Notes under the pieces: generated by a model
What the model was told of the DNA's origin: nothing
Database searches by the model: none
The model's input: the letters and a program-made list of their open reading frames with translations, nothing else
In this document: positions 5,945-12,822 of the stretch, one piece after another
Layout of the letters: every line of letters begins with the position of its first letter
Numbering within the stretch: the first letter of the stretch is position 1
Translations under genes and position numbers: made by a program
NCBI GenBank assembly: GCA_021156265.1
Contig: JAJNBR010000052.1
Location: forward strand, 1-12,822
DNA: 12,822 nucleotides
DNA from: Flavipsychrobacter sp.
Lineage (GTDB): Bacteria; Bacteroidota; Bacteroidia; Chitinophagales; Chitinophagaceae
Direction: 5' to 3'

Positions 5945-7804
5945 TTATTGCTTAACAAAGCGCTGGAGTGTGAACTGGTGCCCCAACTCGTTTGTGGCTT
6001 TGAGAAAATACACACCCGACTGCAGCGAGCCAATATCAAAACGAATGAGGTTCTTGCCCGCCTTGCATTTTGCTTTTAAAATACTGGCCACCTGTTGCCC
6101 GGCGGAGTTGAATACCACGAAACTGAGCACTTCGTCTCTGCTATGCGAAAAGTCCACGTTCAGCATCTGCATAGCAGGGTTAGGATACAGTAGGGGCTGC
6201 GTCGGTACGCTAAAAGGAAAAGTGCGCGTTTCCCGTCGTTCCAGCGGCGACGACAACTTTGCCATCCAGCTACCGTACAAATTATTTTTGCGGCCGTAAA
6301 TACCTTCGATCCATACGGTTCCCATTTCGTTCCAGTCTACCTGGCTGCCCATATAATCGCCCCACCTTTGCTGTTTGCCGGAAAGTATTTTAATACTGTT
6401 TTCCCCGGTCTTTACCTGCACCATATCCGACAGTTGCTTGCCATCAAACAATATGGCGCCTACCCCCGGATGGATGGCCGGGCCTGTATAGTTGAATGAG
6501 ATGAGGGAATGAATTGTGTCGTATATCTGCCCGGCGTACGAGATATTCGGATAACCAAAATCGTAGCCATCGACGGTGAATATCCGGGCGGTTAATGCCG
6601 GCGAAGTTTTAGCATTTGATATTTTGCCATGATACACCGCGGCAGCACCGGTAGCAGGATGAACAGTAGTGCTTACGAACTGGATCTCGGAACCCTCGAT
6701 AAATGCGCCAAGAACCCGGCCATCGTTAGTGGCCAAAGTGGCTGAGGTATCGGGTTGTCTCCCATCGGGCGGTACGCCGTATGCCATAGGTGATTTTAAC
6801 GCCTGTATCTCAAACTCGCCCCGGTCACCGATTGCGCCCGGTACACGCGCCAGGAATACCGTATCGTTTTTTACATCAAAGTTCCTGTTGGACAAGAAAT
6901 ATTGGTCAGGCCCCTTGATGTTTCTGCCGCCTTTTACAGGATAAAGATTCCTTACCGGTTTCCCTCCATAGGTAATACTGTCCCATATCTGGTAAGTAAC
7001 CGCGGGCAGGCTGTCATAGCCATCCTGCTTCCTGATCTGGTAGATAACTGATTCAGAAAAACCCGCCTGCCAGCTTGTATTGTTTTTGATCTTGTTGCCG
7101 GTGAGAAAAAATTCGTTGTTAGTAATAGATATAGAAGGATAATCGAACCAGGTACTGTCGCTTTTATAGTCTCCGTAAAATTTATAGAATGCCCATGCTC
7201 CCGCGGGATCGTTAGTTCTGGAAAAGCCTACCACGATCCAATTATACTCGTTTGTGGCGTTCAGCATTACACAAATGAAACGGTCTTTTTCCGGGTCATA
7301 AATAACTTTAGGGTCGTACCTGTAATCGTTAACAGTATTCAATCCCACCTTGGTTGTAAACTGGCCAAGCGTCCTTCTGTAAGTTATTTTCCTATTATCA
7401 CCATCCGACACCGCGATAGACGAATTGATAACCGACACTGCGCGGTTGGCCTTAGAGATGGCCATGTCATTATCGGGCGGAATACCCGTTGATGAATCGC
7501 AGACAAAACCGCCTAATACTACTGGTTGCGGCACACCCGAAGCAGTCTGTTTAGGCGATATGCCCGTATGCGGGTAAAGACGGTCAATCTCCTTCTTGGC
7601 CTCGTACAGCTTTCTTTTTTCTATGTTGTTATCGGGCGAGGGGCTCTCCAGGCTGTATAGCTGCGCATTAAACTTATCCTCCACATCCTTCAATACCACG
7701 CCGCCGGCGATGGGCGCCCGGAAAAGTCGTACGCGTGCATTTTTCTGCGCCCATACGTTGCAGACAAGAATTGATAACAAGACGGAAATTGCCAGCCGGC
7801 CCAT
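5945..7804 (-). CDS. T9SS type A sorting-domain secreted protein, 619 aa
   Basis: An N-terminal signal peptide (MGRLAISVLLSILVCNVWA, probable cut before Gln20) has no acceptable lipobox. The C-terminal domain begins around residue 537 with LLYPNPAMQML and has the beta-rich pattern of the T9SS type A sorting domain (FVVFNSAGQQV, then GVYFLKA and a final RFVKQ). The protein is therefore expected to cross the outer membrane by T9SS and be anchored or released at the surface. The body (about 90-520) has repeated beta segments such as PPDNDMAISKANRAVSVINS and YDPKVIYDPEKDRFICVM, which suggest a beta-propeller-like fold; this is inference. No catalytic motif is recognised. It begins just after the atpG terminator and leads the minus-strand cluster with the ABC permease. 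Confidence 0.87.
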   Translation of the reverse strand: MGRLAISVLLSILVCNVWAQKNARVRLFRAPIAGGVVLKDVEDKFNAQLYSLESPSPDNNIEKRKLYEAKKEIDRLYPHTGISPKQTASGVPQPVVLGGFVCDSSTGIPPDNDMAISKANRAVSVINSSIAVSDGDNRKITYRRTLGQFTTKVGLNTVNDYRYDPKVIYDPEKDRFICVMLNATNEYNWIVVGFSRTNDPAGAWAFYKFYGDYKSDSTWFDYPSISITNNEFFLTGNKIKNNTSWQAGFSESVIYQIRKQDGYDSLPAVTYQIWDSITYGGKPVRNLYPVKGGRNIKGPDQYFLSNRNFDVKNDTVFLARVPGAIGDRGEFEIQALKSPMAYGVPPDGRQPDTSATLATNDGRVLGAFIEGSEIQFVSTTVHPATGAAAVYHGKISNAKTSPALTARIFTVDGYDFGYPNISYAGQIYDTIHSLISFNYTGPAIHPGVGAILFDGKQLSDMVQVKTGENSIKILSGKQQRWGDYMGSQVDWNEMGTVWIEGIYGRKNNLYGSWMAKLSSPLERRETRTFPFSVPTQPLLYPNPAMQMLNVDFSHSRDEVLSFVVFNSAGQQVASILKAKCKAGKNLIRFDIGSLQSGVYFLKATNELGHQFTLQRFVKQ

Positions 7805-7832
7805 AGACGTAGTTTATGCGTTAAAAATAAGA

Positions 7833-7856
7833 AAACCGCTGCAATCGCAGCGGTTT
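7833..7856 (-). terminator. Rho-independent terminator after atpG
   Basis: A perfect 10-bp GC-rich stem (AAACCGCTGC / GCAGCGGTTT) closes a 4-nt loop. On the minus strand it is followed by TTTTCTTATTTTTAA. It lies 25 nt past the atpG stop and separates atpG from the T9SS gene. Confidence 0.85.
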
Positions 7857-7881
7857 CCAATATATAGGTTTGCAATTAACC

Positions 7882-8763
7882 TTAACCTTGCAGGGCAGCA
7901 GCACCGCTCACGATCTCCGTAAGCTCGGTGGTAATAGCCGCCTGGCGTGCGCGGTTGTAAGATATTTTCAGGCTGCGTAACAGTTCGTTGGCGTTCTCGC
8001 TCGCTTTATCCATGGCCGTCATACGGGCGCCATGCTCGGAAGCATTTGCGTCTAAAACTGCCTTATACACCTGCGTGTTTAATATTTTGGGCATCAGTTC
8101 CTGAACCAGGACCTCTTGCGACGGCTCGTATATGAAATCCATATTTTTGTCGCCCTCGTGCTGCTCAACTTTCGGAATGGGCAGATACACTTCATGCACA
8201 AATTCCTGCGTTGCAGCATTTTTGAACTGGCTGTAAACGATCTCTACTTTATCGAATTCTTTGTTAAGGAAAGCCTCCTGTGCATAAACAGCAGCACGGC
8301 GCACGTTATCGAAGCTCAGGTCTGAAAATACTTCCCAATAATTATCGACAACCTTATATCCATACCTTAAGAAATACTCGTAGCCTTTTTTACCCAGCGG
8401 CATAATGGTCACATTACCCTTTTCGAACTGACCGGCGTATTGCTCGTTGATTAGTGAACGGGTAGCTTTGATCACGTTTGCATTGTAAGCCCCGCAAAGT
8501 CCCCTGTCGCTGGTGACAGGAATCAGCAGCACTCTTTCTATCGTACGTTCGCTGGCCAGTGCAAGGTCCATATCCGAAGCAGAACTGCTTACAATGTTGC
8601 TCAGCATCTCCTGCAGTTTTTGAGCATAGGGACGCATTTGCAAAATGGCGTCCTGTGCACGACGCAGTTTGGCAGCGCTCACCATTTTCATTGCTTTGGT
8701 GATCTGCTGGGTGCTGGTTACCGACTTTATCCGGTTGCGAACTTCTTTAAGCTGTCCCGACAT
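7882..8763 (-). CDS. atpG: F1Fo ATP synthase subunit gamma
   Basis: 293 residues, the usual length for the central rotor-stalk subunit that turns inside the alpha3beta3 ring on the cytoplasmic face of the membrane. Both conserved coiled-coil ends are present: the N-terminal helix QLKEVRNRIKSVTSTQQITK and KAMKMVSAAKLRRAQ (residues 4-37), and the C-terminal helix with EHGARMTAMDKASENA, LLRSLKISYNRARQAAITTE and LTEIVSGAAAL. The middle holds SDRGLCGAYN. No other atp gene flanks it: upstream is a divergent T9SS gene and downstream a terminator. It has its own consensus promoter (8791-8821), so it is expressed as a single-gene unit. Confidence 0.97.
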   Translation of the reverse strand: MSGQLKEVRNRIKSVTSTQQITKAMKMVSAAKLRRAQDAILQMRPYAQKLQEMLSNIVSSSASDMDLALASERTIERVLLIPVTSDRGLCGAYNANVIKATRSLINEQYAGQFEKGNVTIMPLGKKGYEYFLRYGYKVVDNYWEVFSDLSFDNVRRAAVYAQEAFLNKEFDKVEIVYSQFKNAATQEFVHEVYLPIPKVEQHEGDKNMDFIYEPSQEVLVQELMPKILNTQVYKAVLDANASEHGARMTAMDKASENANELLRSLKISYNRARQAAITTELTEIVSGAAALQG

Positions 8764-8790
8764 ATAATATGATCAATGATAATTTGGCCG

Positions 8791-8821
8791 CAAAGGTACT
8801 ATAAGCAGTTCAAATGGCAAA
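8791..8821 (-). promoter_or_regulatory. Consensus Bacteroidota promoter of atpG
   Basis: On the minus strand TTTG (8818-8821) is followed after exactly 19 nt by TACCTTTG (8791-8798), a complete match to TTTG-N19-TAnnTTTG. The -7 element is 27 nt before the atpG ATG, so the leader is short. Confidence 0.8.
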
Positions 8822-8899
8822 GATGAAGCTGAGCTTACTAACTATATCATTCTTTTCTATACCTCCTCCTATTAAAAACTAGGGTTATATCTTTAACTT

Positions 8900-8912
8900 T
8901 TATTAGATTTAT
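8900..8912 (+). repeat. 13-nt element upstream of paralog 1 (shared with paralog 2)
   Basis: TTATTAGATTTAT occurs here, 49 nt before the copy 1 ATG, and again at 11035-11047, 64 nt before the copy 2 ATG. It contains TAGATTTA, one base off the -7 consensus TAnnTTTG. No matching -33 box is seen. It may be a shared promoter or operator element, or residue of the gene duplication. Confidence 0.4.
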
Positions 8913-8948
8913 ATCGTATTTATTACCTACCATATCAAGTTCTTATTT

Positions 8949-10454
8949 ATGAAAAACCAGTATAGCCCTCTTTTAAAAGCGCTTAAACAGACCTTTTGCG
9001 TTGCTGTAGCAGCACTTGCTTTGCCTTTAGCTGCAAACTCACAGGTTCCTCCCAATGCCACGCAATACCTTTTCAGCGCCTACCAGGGCACATTTACGCC
9101 TATTTCGGGCGGCACGCAGGCAACTGGTGTTGAAGGTGATGACGTTAACCAACAAAACATACCTATAGGGTTTTCATTCCCGTTTTGCACAGGAAACTAC
9201 ACTGTGCTCAATGCTGCGTCGAATGGCTTTTTATCGCTTTCGAACGCCAATACCAACACGCTGACCAACTCGTCTGGTAATGCCAATTCATTTGGCCCGC
9301 TGATGATGCCGTTGTGGGATGACCTGAACGGCAGCCCTAACGGCGACGCCTTTTACCAGACTACCGGCACTGCTCCCAACAGGGTCTTCACGTTTGAGTG
9401 GCGATCATGGCGGTGGACGTGGAGCGCGTCGGGAAACAATATTATTGCATTCCAGGTTAAACTATTTGAGACCGGAAGGATCGAGTTCCATTATAACGAC
9501 GGTATAGACCCTGTAGGTGGCTCGCCCAGTGCTACTATAGGTATTGCGCGCAATGGCACCGACTACCAGACCCTTACCAACACCACGGCTGCTCCCGGCA
9601 TATCTACAGCAACTTTTATTGACAACCTGACTATCAGGCCTGCCAGCGGACAAGTGTACGCGTGGGATAAACCTCTACCCAACAATACCGGAGTTTCTGC
9701 TATTATTGAGCCGACGGCTGCCATTTGCGTAGGTACGCATACGGCAAAAGTGCAGGTAAAGAACTACGGAGGCAATGCGATAAACAATGTTGTTATCAAC
9801 TGGTCGGTAAACGGGATGATTCAAAACCCGGTAACCTATTCCACTACTATTCCCGTTGGCGGTACCTCCGGAACGATAACGCTTGGAAATATTTTGTTCC
9901 CCAGCTCTTATGCAAACATGCATATCCAAGCCTGGACCTCGTCGCCTAACGGGAACACAGACCCTGAACCTGGAAATGATTCGGCTACCATTAGCAGAAA
10001 AGCCCTTGACCCTCCGGGAGCGATCGTATACTATACAACGTCAAGAGTTTGTCCCGGCGATAGTGTTGAACTGACCGCACCAACAGGAACAGACTTCACT
10101 TACCAGTGGGAACTGGATGCTGATGCTATTCCTGGCGCAACTAATAGTTCTTTCTATGCAAAAGTTGATGGTTTTTACTCAGTAACAGTTAAAAACCCCG
10201 GCTGTAAAACTCAGTCTGTATTTCATAAGATCACTGTAAAACCATTACATGTAGACCTGGGGCCAGACCTTGTAACTTGTGCAACCATTCCACCAATAGA
10301 ACTGGATGCCGGCGAACCGGGATCACGATATTTGTGGAACACCGGCGACACCACCCAAACCGTCCCCGTCGCTGATGGCTTCAATAAATACTGGGTAGAA
10401 GTGAAACTGGGTAGTGTGTGCGTTGCATCAGATACAGTAGAAGCAGCAATATAG
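8949..10454 (+). CDS. Paralog 1: modular secreted protein cut by in-frame TAG before its T9SS tail
   Basis: 501 residues from ATG 8949 to TAG 10452-10454. A signal peptide (about 1-31, ending LPLAANSQ) is followed by an N-terminal beta-sandwich-like domain (about 36-235) containing IGFSFPFCTGNYTVLNAASN and MMPLWDDLNG, a nidogen-like pattern. Next come a CARDB-like domain (KVQVKNYGGNAINNVVINWS, about 263-345), an Ig-like domain (VCPGDSVELTAPTG to TVKNPGC, about 360-420) and a second beta domain (LGPDLVTCATIPPIELDAGE onward, about 435-500). The TAG falls where paralog 2 has Asp of TIDPLPQVNG. Beyond it the same frame stays open for 163 more codons with a PKD and a sorting domain. Without them the product would lack its T9SS signal and probably stay periplasmic. 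Adhesin or structural surface roles are guesses. Confidence 0.8.
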   Translation: MKNQYSPLLKALKQTFCVAVAALALPLAANSQVPPNATQYLFSAYQGTFTPISGGTQATGVEGDDVNQQNIPIGFSFPFCTGNYTVLNAASNGFLSLSNANTNTLTNSSGNANSFGPLMMPLWDDLNGSPNGDAFYQTTGTAPNRVFTFEWRSWRWTWSASGNNIIAFQVKLFETGRIEFHYNDGIDPVGGSPSATIGIARNGTDYQTLTNTTAAPGISTATFIDNLTIRPASGQVYAWDKPLPNNTGVSAIIEPTAAICVGTHTAKVQVKNYGGNAINNVVINWSVNGMIQNPVTYSTTIPVGGTSGTITLGNILFPSSYANMHIQAWTSSPNGNTDPEPGNDSATISRKALDPPGAIVYYTTSRVCPGDSVELTAPTGTDFTYQWELDADAIPGATNSSFYAKVDGFYSVTVKNPGCKTQSVFHKITVKPLHVDLGPDLVTCATIPPIELDAGEPGSRYLWNTGDTTQTVPVADGFNKYWVEVKLGSVCVASDTVEAAI

Positions 10455-10484
10455 ACGCTGCCGCAGGTAAACGGTATATCCTTC

Positions 10485-10946
10485 GTGAACGTAGGCAATA
10501 CTTATTACTTCGCCCCAGGTGGCCCGATAAATGTGGAAAGCTATTTATGGAACTTTGGAGATGGCGCCACCGACACCAGTTCACACCCGGTTCATACATA
10601 TGGCCTGGCCGGTCCTTACAATGTAAGCCTTACTGTGTATAACAGTTGCGGCGAGGACACCGGCAGGATCACCGATCTTCCTGTAAAAGTGAAGGATATT
10701 TCAATCAGCAACCTCTCGGTGTATCCCAACCCCGCACAGGATATAGTGTACATTCAAGCTGACGAGCGTCATGCGATCAATAGCATCAGGGTATTCAATG
10801 CTGTCGGAGCCATTGTTATTGAGCGTAAAGTAGAGAACGGCAAACTGGTTTCACTTGATGTACAACATCTCGCCGCAGGCAGTTATAACCTGCAAATCAA
10901 GACCAAAGACGGGACCGCGAATAAAGTATTCCAAATCATCAGATAA
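10485..10946 (+). CDS. C-terminal fragment of paralog 1: PKD domain plus T9SS type A sorting domain
   Basis: This is the same reading frame as the ORF ending at 10454, continuing after the TAG. The open frame starts at 10455; the first usable start is GTG 10485 (153 residues), but no ribosome-binding site or signal peptide precedes it, so independent translation is doubtful. It holds a PKD domain with SYLWNFGDGATDTS and HTYGLAGPYNVSLTVYNSCG, then the sorting domain starting at SVYPNPAQDIVYIQ and ending with NLQIKTKDGTANKVFQIIR. Sequence quality is intact, so the interruption is recent, suppressed or a base-call error. A strong terminator follows. It is best read as the tail of the protein encoded from 8949. 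Confidence 0.75.
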   Translation: MNVGNTYYFAPGGPINVESYLWNFGDGATDTSSHPVHTYGLAGPYNVSLTVYNSCGEDTGRITDLPVKVKDISISNLSVYPNPAQDIVYIQADERHAINSIRVFNAVGAIVIERKVENGKLVSLDVQHLAAGSYNLQIKTKDGTANKVFQIIR

Positions 10947-10963
10947 ATACATAACAAACTTGA

Positions 10964-10993
10964 AAAAAAGGGCTGTTTCTGCAGCCCTTTTTT
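10964..10993 (+). terminator. Rho-independent terminator after paralog 1
   Basis: A 12-bp stem (AAAAAAGGGCTG / CAGCCCTTTTTT) closes a 6-nt loop, with the plus-strand arm ending in six T residues. It lies 17 nt after the TAA of the C-terminal fragment, so the transcription unit is built to include the part beyond the TAG. Confidence 0.9.
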
Positions 10994-11034
10994 AATGCGT
11001 TTTTAATTGAAAGTCACCCCCTGTCACTGCCTAC

Positions 11035-11047
11035 TTATTAGATTTAT
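11035..11047 (+). repeat. 13-nt element upstream of paralog 2 (shared with paralog 1)
   Basis: Second occurrence of TTATTAGATTTAT, 64 nt before the copy 2 ATG at 11099. The following bases are also A/T-rich but diverge. It lies after the paralog 1 terminator, so it could belong to a separate promoter for paralog 2. Confidence 0.4.
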
Positions 11048-11098
11048 TTTCATAAATTTAATAGGACAATATGTCTCGGCCCTTTAATTGAAGCAAAA

Positions 11099-12586
11099 AT
11101 GAAACACAACTACCCGCTCTTTGCGAAATTTCGTGCACTAACCATCCTGTTATTGTGCCTGTCCGGCCTGCTGCATGCGCAGACACCGCAATATTTTTTA
11201 ATGGGAGGTACAAGCGCCAATTCCTTTCCTTTTAACAGCACTACCAGCAACAAGGTTCAGTGGATATACACTGCTGGCAGTTTTACGAGTGCTCCTTCAG
11301 GTGTAATCACTAAGCTCTATTTCAGACCTGGTACTACCGCCACCAATAAAACGTTTACGAACCTGACCATCAAAATGGGTTATACGACCCAGGCTAACAC
11401 CACCACCACCTTTATCACCGGTCTGACAACGGTATTCTTTGCCTCGCCACATTTCGTTCCTTCTGTTGTGAATGGCACCTGGCTGGAGTTTACCTTAACA
11501 ACGCCTTTCTTCTACGACAACACGCAAAACCTTGTTGTAGAAGCTTCACAAACTGCGTATACACCGTCGGGCTTTACAGTATTACAAAACAACTCGGGCG
11601 GCAACAAACGAACGTGGGGCCTGGTAACCTCTGCTATAGGTAGCGCGGGAACAGGCCTGGCCGATTTCGGTTTCCAGCTTTTAGCTTACCAAAACAATGC
11701 ATCAGTATCTACTATCCCCGAGCCCACTACAGATCTTTGTATAGGCAACTATCCGGTGAAGGCACAAGTAAAGAACATGGGCTCGAACACGATCAACAAT
11801 GTGCGGATCAACTGGTCGATAAATGGCGTAGTGCAGCCATTTGTTACCTATACAACACCGATACCGATAACAGCAACAAGCGCGCCGATCATACTGGGCA
11901 ATATCCCGATGTTCAACCCCGTTGCGAATAACACTATACAAGTATGGACCTCGCTGCCCAATGGCGTTGCCGACCCGATGCCTACAGACGACTCCCTGGC
12001 AATAGTAAGAAAGCCACTTGACATGCCGAATGCCGTGATCTATTACCCAACTACCCGCTTATGCCCCGGCGACAGCGTTTTGCTGCAAGCCGGAACGGGA
12101 ACAAATTACTCCTACCAGTGGCAGTTCAACGCAGACCCGTCGGGACCTATCACTAGCCAGAGTGCGATATATGCAAAGCAGGATGGATACTATTCCGTAA
12201 AAGTTTTCAACCCCGGCTGTAGCCTGCAGGCCGCCCCGGTCAAGGTTACCGTAAAACCACTGACCGTTGACCTTGGGCCGGACCTTATAACCTGCGAAAA
12301 GCAGCCCGCTATTGTACTGGATGCAGGTGAACCCGGCGCCAGGTACAAATGGAGTACAGGAGATACTACTCAAGTAATTTACACCAGCGAGGGCGTCAAT
12401 ACTTATTGGGTGGAAGCTAAATTGGGACAATTTTGCCAGGCATCAGATACGGTAAAAATGACCATCGATCCCCTCCCACAAGTTAATGGCATCTCGTATG
12501 TCAATAATGGCAGTACATACACCTTTTCACCGGCCGGCACCATGCATGTTGAAAGTTATCTTCTATCGCACCACCATACAATGTAA
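11099..12586 (+). CDS. Paralog 2: modular secreted protein frameshifted inside its PKD domain
   Basis: 495 residues from ATG 11099 to TAA 12584-12586. A signal peptide (ILLLCLSGLLHAQ, about 1-28) is followed by an N-terminal domain (about 29-200) with VQWIYTAGSF, GVITKLYFRPG and FTLTTPFFYDNTQNLVVEAS, a pattern unlike paralog 1. From STIPEPTTDLCIGNYPVKAQ on it aligns with paralog 1: CARDB-like (VKNMGSNTINNVRINWSING), Ig-like (LCPGDSVLLQAG to VFNPGC), LGPDLITCEKQPAIVLDAGE, then TIDPLPQVNGISYVNNG and the start of PKD. After MHVESYL the frame reads LSHHHTM and stops. Paralog 1 has WNFGDG there. The PKD core is lost and the remaining tail is in another frame. Function is unknown; the native product was presumably surface-exposed. 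Confidence 0.8.
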   Translation: MKHNYPLFAKFRALTILLLCLSGLLHAQTPQYFLMGGTSANSFPFNSTTSNKVQWIYTAGSFTSAPSGVITKLYFRPGTTATNKTFTNLTIKMGYTTQANTTTTFITGLTTVFFASPHFVPSVVNGTWLEFTLTTPFFYDNTQNLVVEASQTAYTPSGFTVLQNNSGGNKRTWGLVTSAIGSAGTGLADFGFQLLAYQNNASVSTIPEPTTDLCIGNYPVKAQVKNMGSNTINNVRINWSINGVVQPFVTYTTPIPITATSAPIILGNIPMFNPVANNTIQVWTSLPNGVADPMPTDDSLAIVRKPLDMPNAVIYYPTTRLCPGDSVLLQAGTGTNYSYQWQFNADPSGPITSQSAIYAKQDGYYSVKVFNPGCSLQAAPVKVTVKPLTVDLGPDLITCEKQPAIVLDAGEPGARYKWSTGDTTQVIYTSEGVNTYWVEAKLGQFCQASDTVKMTIDPLPQVNGISYVNNGSTYTFSPAGTMHVESYLLSHHHTM

Positions 12587-12822
12587 CGCTCAAAGTTTAC
12601 AATAGCTGTGGTGTTACTGAAAGCAAGCTGGCCATGGCTACAGGTATAGGTGATCTAAACTTCGCCAACGCGTTAGTGTTATATCCTAACCCGGCACAAA
12701 ACATCCTGACCATTAGATCAGCATCAGCTCCCATACACAATATCAAAGTTTACAATACAGTCGGCGCATTGGTACTTGACACATCAGTTAATGATAAGAA
12801 GAATGCAACACTCGACGTAACG
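12553..12822 (+). pseudogene. Out-of-frame C-terminal tail of paralog 2 with T9SS sorting domain, cut by window edge
   Basis: The frame one base off the 11099 ORF is open from 12553 to the window edge. It encodes IAPPYNVTLKVYNSCG, which aligns with LAGPYNVSLTVYNSCG of paralog 1, and then the sorting domain beginning LVLYPNPAQNILTI and IKVYNTVGALVLD. The first ATG is at 12634, inside the domain, so it is not an independent gene. Comparison with paralog 1 implies about 55 nt missing between 12562 and 12565 (a number that is not a multiple of three). The C-terminus lies beyond the window. Confidence 0.75.

Noticed and set aside
7690..7875. Minus-strand open frame of 61 codons over the atpG terminator
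   Set aside because: It overlaps the signal peptide region of the T9SS gene in another frame and crosses a terminator hairpin; no protein features are seen.
10452..10454. TAG read as a sense codon under a changed genetic code
   Set aside because: pdxH ends at TAG exactly at its conserved C-terminus, so TAG works as a stop in this genome.
1..12822. CRISPR array, tRNA, rRNA, insertion sequence or prophage
   Set aside because: I saw no regularly spaced repeats, cloverleaf-like sequences, rRNA-like stretches, transposase or phage motifs on either strand.

Overview
The window comes from a Bacteroidota chromosome, most likely a Chitinophagaceae-like member of the Chitinophagales or Sphingobacteriia. 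The evidence is three proteins with type IX secretion (T9SS) C-terminal sorting domains, a DUF4286 protein, a bTHX ribosomal protein gene, and two Bacteroidota-type promoters (TTTG, 19 nt, TAnnTTTG). I see no rRNA, tRNA, CRISPR array, insertion sequence or phage gene. It reads as core chromosome followed by a secreted-protein locus.

Left part (1-2609): a chromate transporter (chrA) on the minus strand runs off the left edge. Divergent from it, a 44-residue single-span membrane ORF precedes pdxH, which starts at TTG. pdxH meets an NAD-dependent sugar epimerase tail to tail with one base between them.

Central part (2610-8763), all on the minus strand. A 37-codon bTHX gene and an HU gene each have a hairpin terminator. 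Then comes a tight cluster that reads, in transcription order, T9SS secreted protein, MacB/FtsX-type ABC permease, rsgA, DUF4286 protein. atpG lies upstream of this cluster with its own consensus promoter and terminator, and no other ATP synthase gene is present.

Right part (8949-12822): two tandem plus-strand paralogs encode large modular secreted proteins. They have different N-terminal domains but a shared chain of CARDB-like, Ig-like and PKD domains plus a T9SS sorting tail. Both are broken shortly before the sorting domain. Copy 1 has an in-frame TAG, and copy 2 has an apparent deletion of about 55 nt that shifts the frame. In both, the tail stays open and recognisable beyond the lesion.

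This double loss of the sorting signal is the most notable observation. It may reflect decay, an assembly or sequencing error in a near-repeat, or an unusual expression mechanism. I found no convincing new multigene system.
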